Source: Nymphaea colorata (lineage: Eukaryota > Streptophyta > Magnoliopsida > Nymphaeales > Nymphaeaceae). Taken from it: DNA of 64,000 nt. The notes under the pieces are model-generated. The model did no database searches. It was given only the letters and a program-made list of their open reading frames with translations, and had not been told where the DNA came from. The translations under genes were made by a program, and so were the position numbers. Location of the stretch: the NCBI RefSeq assembly GCF_008831285.2, contig NC_045141.1:24599315-24663314 (forward strand), given 5' to 3'. Positions 56,701 to 64,000 of this stretch are shown one piece after another (the stretch's first letter is position 1; each line of letters begins with the position of its first letter).

Positions 56701-59700
56701 TGTACTTTTTGAATTGCAAAGGTCCTTTTCTAAAAGTTTAATATCTTATTTTTACTGCCATAAGGTTTGGTCAAGCTATCATAGACATAACTCCTAAAGA
56801 AAAGCTGCAGACCAGAACATCTTAGCATTTTATAGAAAAGGATGTATCAGGTGATATAATCACACAGCCATTTGTACACCAGCTAGACGAGCATAATATC
56901 ATGAACAAATTTTTGTAAAGCAACATCCATAAGAACCTACTCAGTGCACTCGTTTAGAGCAGCAAGGAGCTTTGAAAGTGTTTGACTTGTAATTTCAAAA
57001 ATTGGTCTACTGCTGTTCTCCTGTATCTCGGCAAGGGCTGCAATTGCATTTGCAACTACCATTGGGTTGTTGTCAGAGATCAGATCCTTCAAGGTGTCAA
57101 GGAAACCTCGATCCTCTACAAGCTCAGCATTTATGTCATAGAGCTTTGCAACACAAACTGCTGCCGTTTTACGAACATAAGGATCATCATCCTAGCACAG
57201 GATAAAAGGAAAATTTTCAATAACAGGAATTAAAAACAGCCGTTTATTGAAAAAATGGTACAGGAAAAATAGTCAATGCAAATCAAGTTACCTTAAGGCA
57301 ACGCTGAAGAGGATCACATAAATACTCTGTGATTTTGTCGACACGGATGCATCCCATAGTACGCACAGCTAGAGCCCGAATTAGAGGATTTGGATCTTGT
57401 GAATCCTAAAGTAATGAAAAATAGCAGATAGCATTAAACTAGGAGAAAATGAATAGATCCCTCTTTGTATGGTATTGCATGTGTATCTGTGCAGGTATGC
57501 ATGTTTACATGCATTTATGTTTATACACATATATATAAAGTTATAAACATAAACAAAGAAACCCTGAATGTTGTGCTACATCAAGTATTTCCAGTTATTT
57601 TCTGCATACCTTACAAGTAATATTTCCAACACATTAATATTTCCTAAGAATTACACTTGAACCATAGTTTTTTGTAAAATGCATGATTAATTGATGCTTG
57701 AAAAGTAAGAAACTTCTAGCCATGGAACTGCTCTCAGTTTCAAGGTTAGTGAAAGTTTCCTACATATCATAACTGGATGTTCCAAGAATTAATTGCTATA
57801 CCATTAATCACATTGAACAGAACACAGTTTTTCAAACAGTAAGATGAAAATGGCCTGAAATCCTCAATTCTTTGCAGGAGAATGTAATGTTGAAGAGAAT
57901 GTATGCAGTAGGACTCCAGCAAAAATGATGAAAATCTGCACAAATCTTCTTTAAAGCATCAACTAGGGGCTTTAATATCTATTGAAATTGGCAAGAAAAC
58001 AGCATAAAAAAAAATAGTCTTCATGAACCATTCTATGACAAATCTGCTAATAATTTCAGGAAATGCATAAACTACCAAAATAAATAGAAGATTAACAATC
58101 CACCAGTATTTTAATTTAGTTCTGAGATTAATTAAGTACCTGTATGAAATATGCAGGCTATAGAGAAAATATTACCTTCACAAATGTATTAACAGCAAGT
58201 ATTGCAAGATCAGGCTGGCTTTTTGCATAGTTTATAAGGTATAAATAAACTAGCTTCTTGAGTTCCAAGTTTTCAGTTTGCATGCAGTTCACTACATCTG
58301 TAAACAGTGATGAAACATCTTTGCCAACTGTCATGGCAGCAATAACCTTTTTCACAGCATCCTTTTTCTTGTCCTGCAAAGCCAAAAAAAAAACAGAAAA
58401 GACAGAGAACTCAATCTAAAAATTCATTCCCAGAAAATGGTAATGCAATATTTTCCATTTCCAAGTATCAACAAAGAAAAACCACATCCAAGCACAATTT
58501 TGACTGGATTACAAGCCTCTGGCTAAAAAACATATTACGGAATGAGATGATCACTCTTAGATTCATAGCTTGCCACCCCTCTCCCCTCTATAAAGTCACT
58601 GACAAATAAAAATAAAATAAAAACGTAGAAAAAAGTTCACATTGATATGCCTTGAGAAGGTATAGCTTGCATGTGTAGCATGGCAGTTAAACAATTTAAA
58701 AAGGAAAGTAGAACAGCTCTCGTTATTCAACCTGTGGATGCAGCTTAACTCAGAAACATCATCTTATCAACTTCAGAAAGATAACTCCTGCTTTATTGAA
58801 CATACGCACGTTGTGAAATGTGATCTGATAATCCCATTACAGATTAGCAAAGTGAATATGGAACCAAACTGAACACAACATGTGCTAACTGCAAAAGGCA
58901 TGTCCACAAACTATTTCTGAAAAAAGAATACATGATGTGACTCCTGGACACCAATACCCAGTGTTGACACTTGACAGCAATGGGCAAGGCGCAATATGTT
59001 GGCAATCAACTGAAAGAACTGCTCCCTCCTTAGGACCGGGACCTTTACTACCAGTCCCCACACTTGAAGAATTTCGGACCTGCAATTCAGTTTCATTCCG
59101 GTGGCTTTCTAAAACAACCTCCAAAAGTCAAGTTGATGCGGGCTTCAAATCACCTAACCTGCTTCAACATCTAACCATCAAAAGTAAATCACCATGTGCA
59201 CCTTTTAGAGGGATGCTAAAAGTCCAATTCTAACAACTGAACTATCAGGTCCTTTTGATGGCCAATTCCCCAGGATCTCTCTGCATAAAGTATAGCCTAT
59301 GTATTACTTTAGCAATAAAACCATGTAGATGGTTTAATTGCAGGCCTAAAATTTTTGAGTAGAGGAGAACCTTTACGTGTTCAATTATGTATAAAAACCA
59401 ACATTCCCTATAGAACTAACAATTTCAATTGCGACTTTTGACATAAATCCATGTTTCAGATTTTCAGTGTGCTATGAAACGTTGCACATATTGATGCATA
59501 GAAAGGGACATATGCACATACTCAAAGGAACCAGGGACAAACATGGTTATTAGTTATTACATTTCGTATTCAAAAGAAGAGGGAAAAGCATGATTGCTAC
59601 TAGTATATAGTTTTCCAGATAAATAATTTTTGAATTTGGCTCCAAAACAATCTCTTATGTATAGAAAGGCACAAATAATGGCCACAGTCTCAAACACGGT

Positions 59701-61733
59701 GTTACTTTTATGTAACCGGTCAGTCTGATATGACATACTTAATTATAGTTAGTTATACAAACTTTTTTTCTTGTTCTTATTTTTTCTCCATGTTGTTAGA
59801 CCCATGATGAAGATTTTCTTTGTCAGTCACTTCCCTCTCTCTAATTCCTCCAGTTTTTTTATTCTATTTGCAGTTAACTGAAGCTCAGTATTTCTCTCTT
59901 TTATGTTGTTCCTCTTCTAGTACGCACAGCTAAGCAGCACTTGTGCAGTGGCACCTGCATGTTCTTAGGCTTATCAGGTATCCATTTCCACATTTTAATC
60001 TGTGAGAGCAAAACATGTACATGCTGCCTGAGCCTTTGTCTGCCAAAACTATGGAGCTTTCATCCATCCTCAAACCTAGTCAGCTAAACATTTGCTTAGA
60101 TGGTACCCCAAAGAATAGGAACAGGCGTGATGACCTCAAAAACATGCAGACATGATAAACAGCTGGTGTTTGATGAAAAGTAGTGTTGCCAGTACCATCA
60201 GCATCGGTACCACATCTGTTTGTTGGCTGCTATGACATATTGGTAGATCTGCATTAGCCCATATCAGTCCTTTTCTCATAGTAATTTAAGAAAATTGTCA
60301 ATTAAAAGTTTATTCTGCAAACCCATATTGCCCAATATTATGTCAGTGAGGGGACCGATACTCAACATCATAATGGCAATAGTAAAGAGAAATAGTTCAA
60401 GAAAATAGCAGAGGGTGGTCAAGTGGCTCACCAAGTGAAGGAATATCACTGTAGATAGAGGTCAATTGTGTGAAGTTCGAAATACTAAGTAATGCCAAGA
60501 TGGTTCAAAAACATCAAAGTACATTTCTCAGCAGTTGACATCATGGGAAATATAAGAATGCACCCACCTGGCACAATGGTAAATGCACATAGCACTTGAT
60601 AGAAAGAAATTTTTCTCTTTGAAGGTCCATCGTATTTGAAGGTTCCTCATGTAACTCAATATATTTGTATCACAAGCAATGGAAAACCTATCTACCAATG
60701 AAAATGGAGACTTTCCAATAAAACGCATTTCCCAGAGAGGAGGATCTAAAATCAGTGGACGTCTTCATTCGCAAAATAACCTTGCTCTGCTTCAACTCCT
60801 ACCACGGGATGTTTGACACGTATTCAGATAATAACCAGACCAAACATTGCACAGAAGCTTTTGGTTCTCAACTTCCGTTTCTCCAATTCTGACGATTATC
60901 ATCCAATATGGAGAAACCTACACATCTTCCATCTACCAGGTACTCTGTTTGACAACCTCCATAAAACAGCATGCTCCGACTCCTCTTCGTTCCTTTCCTC
61001 GAATAAATCGCGGGATAAAGTTGCAGATTTCGAGAACCCAACTCGATCATCGATGAAGATATAAACCGATTGCAAAGGAAACCAAGAAGATCCGATAGAC
61101 CGATTTTACTCGATCCACTCCAATACTGGAAAATTCCGAATCATTTGGAAGTTTTTCTCTCGAGATCGGTTTCCACTAAATAACGAAAAAATAGAGATCG
61201 AACTCAAATTCCACTAAAGAACAAAAATGGATACCGTCAAGCTCCATGTGGAAACAGAAACCAAACCAATCTAGCCACTTACGGAGCAAATATAACATTC
61301 ATTTAAGTATTTCCACAATGACATCGATCCACTCAAACAGACCCGCGGGAATCCATCCTCCAGGTCGATTTTGCCAAACAACACAAGGACGAAAGGAGAT
61401 CCCATCAAGAAAAAAAAAACAAAGAAACAACTCAGAAGCTCAAGTTCTCAACAAGAAACATACAGATCGGAAGCCGATTACTGACACAAACCTCCCAGAT
61501 CTGTACTCAGGGCCAACCAATAGGCGCAAGTAGCAACTAAGGAAAAAGAGACTTTCCCCAATGTACGTAGATCAAGTAACCACTCCCAAACGGGATCCCA
61601 GGTTTTGTTCACCGGGGGCAAAATGTGAAGGGAAGGAATGCAGTACCTTGTATTGGGAATTGAGCTCCTCTTTCAGCTCGGGGATCTCTCCCTTCTTGGT
61701 GGTGGAGAAGTACTTAGAGTCGTGCCCGCTCAT
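50095..61733 (-). CDS. AP-1/AP-2 complex beta subunit (beta-adaptin), 15 exons, 897 aa
   Basis: Exons (complement): 61,647-61,733; 58,176-58,373; 57,292-57,405; 56,941-57,191; 55,603-55,738; 55,025-55,204; 54,853-54,945; 53,492-53,703; 53,341-53,404; 53,086-53,265; 52,226-52,318; 51,756-52,153; 51,307-51,496; 50,985-51,188; 50,095-50,388. All junctions are GT-AG and in phase; 897 aa compares with about 894 for Arabidopsis beta-adaptins B/C. The N-terminus [20 protein letters not shown] and the trunk (to about residue 600) form the alpha-solenoid that binds the other adaptor subunits and sorting signals. A hinge follows with a clathrin-box-like [11 protein letters not shown]. The ear contains [17 protein letters not shown] and [13 protein letters not shown]. 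The protein links clathrin to cargo at the trans-Golgi network and plasma membrane. No defect is seen. Confidence 0.97.
52563..52606. repeat. (GACA)n microsatellite in a beta-adaptin intron
   Basis: GA units pass into GACA/CAGA units in the intron between exons at 52,318 and 53,086. Confidence 0.9.
53760..53803. repeat. (TA)n-(CA)n compound microsatellite in a beta-adaptin intron
   Basis: A TA run of about 22 bases is followed by about nine CA units, 57 bp upstream (minus strand) of exon 8. Confidence 0.93.
58374..61646 (-). other. Large first intron of the beta-adaptin gene
   Basis: A 3,273-bp intron directly after codon 29. It holds a SINE-like pair of Pol III boxes (60,411-60,500) and a possible relative of the MITE at 29,644 (about 60,181-60,380). 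Long first introns of housekeeping genes in plants often raise expression; that is only an inference here. Confidence 0.85.
60411..60500 (+). repeat. SINE-like sequence (Pol III A and B boxes)
   Basis: TGGTCAAGTGG (60,416-60,426) fits an A box and AGTTCGAAATAC (60,474-60,485) fits a B box, about 48 bp apart, as in tRNA-derived SINEs. A tail and target duplication were not delimited. Confidence 0.4.
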
Positions 61734-61810
61734 TTCTTCTTCCTCTCTTCCGCTACTCCTGCTCTCCCCTTCTACGCCTTCCCTAAGAGATCTCCGCCCT
61801 CGCAGAGAGC

Positions 61811-61821
61811 TCCCTCTCTCG

Positions 61822-61854
<33 letters not shown>

Positions 61855-61860
61855 CTCTCT
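61811..61860 (-). repeat. (CT/GA)n tract in the beta-adaptin 5' leader
   Basis: CT-rich on the plus strand, hence GA-rich in the transcript, about 80 bp upstream of the start codon. GA/CT tracts are common in leaders and core promoters of plant housekeeping genes. No TATA box is evident nearby. Confidence 0.8.
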
Positions 61861-64000
61861 GAGAGAGGCGTCACAGTATGCACCAAAACGAGAAGAAATT
61901 GGGGAAGAAGAAACGGAAGGTTGCCGCTCTCTGTCTTTCTCTGTAAGCGCGAGCACGCTTCTCTTGTTAGTTTTTCAAGAAAGCCTGCTAAATATCATAA
62001 TTTACAACGAAGGACCTAATCTTCAGTTGTCATAACCGACTGGCTCTGGCCGACTTAAATAAAATAGCTTCTCGAATCTCTTGCAGATATTACACAGTAA
62101 TGCCTGCTCTAAGTTCCGAACTGAACCCCAAAATCGTTTAGTTTGCATGAGTTTTTATTTCCATTCCTTCTTAGCTTTGATCTGAGCATGCTTGGTGAGG
62201 ACAACATGGTGGGAAAGCTCATTTATGCAGATTGGTTTTCTAATTTGGTCCAATATTCAACATAAGCTTCTCTTACTGGATCCATTGATCATCTGATTTG
62301 GATGAATATCCAAATCTTTTTTGTACTTCTGTAAATGTCAATCCTAAACTAAATTCAGGTTCAATGGAAATTATCTAAATAGTGGAATCTTATAAGAGCC
62401 CTACAAGATCTGCTACCTATCATTGATCACCTATTCAGGTTCTTGTGCTGGGTTGTTCAGATCCCATAGAGTGCCCTTCAATTCGTCGATTTAAAGTTCA
62501 ACTAACAGTAACCAATAAAAATTATGCACTTGTAGTGCACAATGAACGAGAACATACAGAGATTCAACAGCTTAAATTTGAATCACATGTATCTTTTTTA
62601 CCATATTTGATTTATTATATTTTAGCAGGACCGTGTTCATATTCCAATTCGAACTAAGAAAAGTATGTACCATATCTAGATTCGGTTTTGAAATTCACAA
62701 TACCGGATGTGATTAACATCCAACGTTTGAATTCACTGCTGAATTGGAACCCCATTATGATATGCTAAGAATCAAGTTTTAAAATGTATGGATGTCAAAT
62801 ATAGAAAAATTAATTAAATGGTGCTTATTATTCAATCAAACACCGCTAAATCCAAATCCAAAACTAGATTTGATTGGATGTCAGTTCTGAAATCTGAATC
62901 TGGTTGTATTTCTTCATGGAATGTCAAATTTGTTTGTACAATGGAGTTACTTAAAGTTGGTCGATCACATATCTCACCCGAATATGATCCATTGAAATCC
63001 CAGAAAACAGAAAGATTAAGACTTATCATTTTTCAGAACTATAAGAAGTTCCTTTTTCTTTATTTTTTATGAATTTACCTGATGTTAAACTAAGATAAGG
63101 ATGTTAACTGCGACCAAGGATATCAATATATCTGATTTGGATTAGATATACCGAACTGATCTCGAAAATCAAATATGGAAAAAAATTTAGCATCTTATTA
63201 AGAAATCGAATCGGATTCGGATATACATAAATATCTGATCCGATTGAGATTCGGGTCAGAATTATTTTTCAACAAATATCCGATAACTAATACTCTTACA
63301 TTTTGAAAATTGGCAAAATTTGGTTCAAAAATTGGATTTGGATTGTGAAATCGGATTTCGAATTCGAACATGATTTTCTTTATTCGCATTCGAATCCGAA
63401 TTAAAATCCGAATGAGAGAATTTTTGAAAAAAGCACATACAGTTAAGGATATATTTCGAATGACATCCCTAATAAGCGACAACTAAAGACTCTGAATTAA
63501 TTCTCAGTGATACTCCTTGTAATATCTGATGGTTAAAGCAAAGTGGATGCCAAGTCCCATTTGTGGCTTGAATTTTGGAGATAACGGAGGGAAAAGAAAA
63601 AAAAAATCATCCATTCAAATGTAATAACTGTAGGATTTTGCGCGTTTTGTAAATAACTGACAAGTTGCACCGCTTTTGTAAAGTATTCATCCGTTTTATT
63701 TTCCATTACGCGCGAGAGGAACTAACACACAGAAGAGGGCAAACGTAATTTGATCGAAACAAAAAGCCCCATTGAACGTAGCGCCAGCTGTCAAATTAAC
63801 TACTGCTTTTACCAAAAAACCTGACACTTTCTGGCAAATGCTTTGCCCACCTTTGCCGCGCGGGCGATGAAATTTTTGCGTTGCATTTTTGTTAAACCGT
63901 TGGAGTCACCGTACAAACTAGGGGTGTTTAAGAGTCACAAAATCAATCTCAAGCTCCACTAAGCTATGCCAAATCTAAAATATAACTTAGTATTGAAGCT
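61861..64000. other. Upstream flank of beta-adaptin, no further gene seen
   Basis: AT-rich DNA. From about 62,600 onward it contains repeated GGATT-CGAAT-like words typical of hAT MITE interiors. No coding region is supported to the window end. Confidence 0.5.
63093..63472. mobile_element. MITE-like element with GGATGT ends
   Basis: TAAGGATGTTAACTGCGACC at the left corresponds loosely to ATTCGAATGACATCCCTA at the right. The interior is full of ATCCGAAT / ATTCGGAT words. It is related in style to 46,580-47,001. Ends are approximate. Confidence 0.4.

Noticed and set aside
1-64000. CRISPR arrays, operons and bacterial-type signals
   Set aside because: The window is nuclear plant DNA with spliced genes. 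The direct repeats seen are microsatellites, LTRs or local duplications, not regularly spaced arrays.

Overview
This is a stretch of flowering-plant nuclear DNA. The evidence is GT-AG spliced genes, plant-type UDP-glycosyltransferases (UGTs) carrying the plant PSPG box, a plant beta-adaptin and thiazole kinase, Copia retrotransposons, and AT-rich intergenic DNA full of MITEs and microsatellites. The species cannot be named from the sequence alone.

Layout. (1) 1-25,100 is a tandem array of intronless UGT93-type genes (zeatin O-glucosyltransferase-like). Copy A (2-829) is cut by the window edge, a decayed 3' relic lies at 2,714-3,030, copy B is intact at 19,256-20,644 and copy C is intact at 23,714-25,099. 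Copy A and the relic belong to a local tandem duplication with an offset of about 2 kb. A 4.9-kb Copia element with a perfect 5-bp target duplication (6,763-11,666) and several MITE or fold-back elements lie between copies A and B. (2) 25,100-30,890 has no recognisable gene. (3) 30,891-34,200 is a two-exon hydroxyethylthiazole kinase gene (minus strand), placed head to head with an intact intronless UGT92-type gene (34,904-36,370). (4) 37,178-43,541 is a degenerate second UGT92 copy split by a second Copia element (38,085-43,216). (5) 44,526-46,270 is a four-exon plant gene of unknown function (minus). (6) 50,095-61,733 is a 15-exon AP-1/AP-2 beta-adaptin gene (minus, 897 aa). The remainder is intergenic.

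The most unusual object is inside the second Copia element. Where the leader and the N-terminal half of gag should be, it carries pieces of two unrelated host genes, 40S ribosomal protein SA and RACK1, joined to each other and antisense to the element. Both host proteins are 40S-associated products of abundant mRNAs. This looks like retrotransposon-mediated transduction of a chimeric cDNA.

Functionally, the UGT93 copies are expected to glucosylate small acceptors such as cytokinins, and the UGT92 copy an unidentified acceptor. The thiazole kinase belongs to thiamine salvage, and the beta-adaptin to clathrin coat assembly at the trans-Golgi network or plasma membrane. The genes share no pathway; the clustering within UGT families is explained by tandem duplication.
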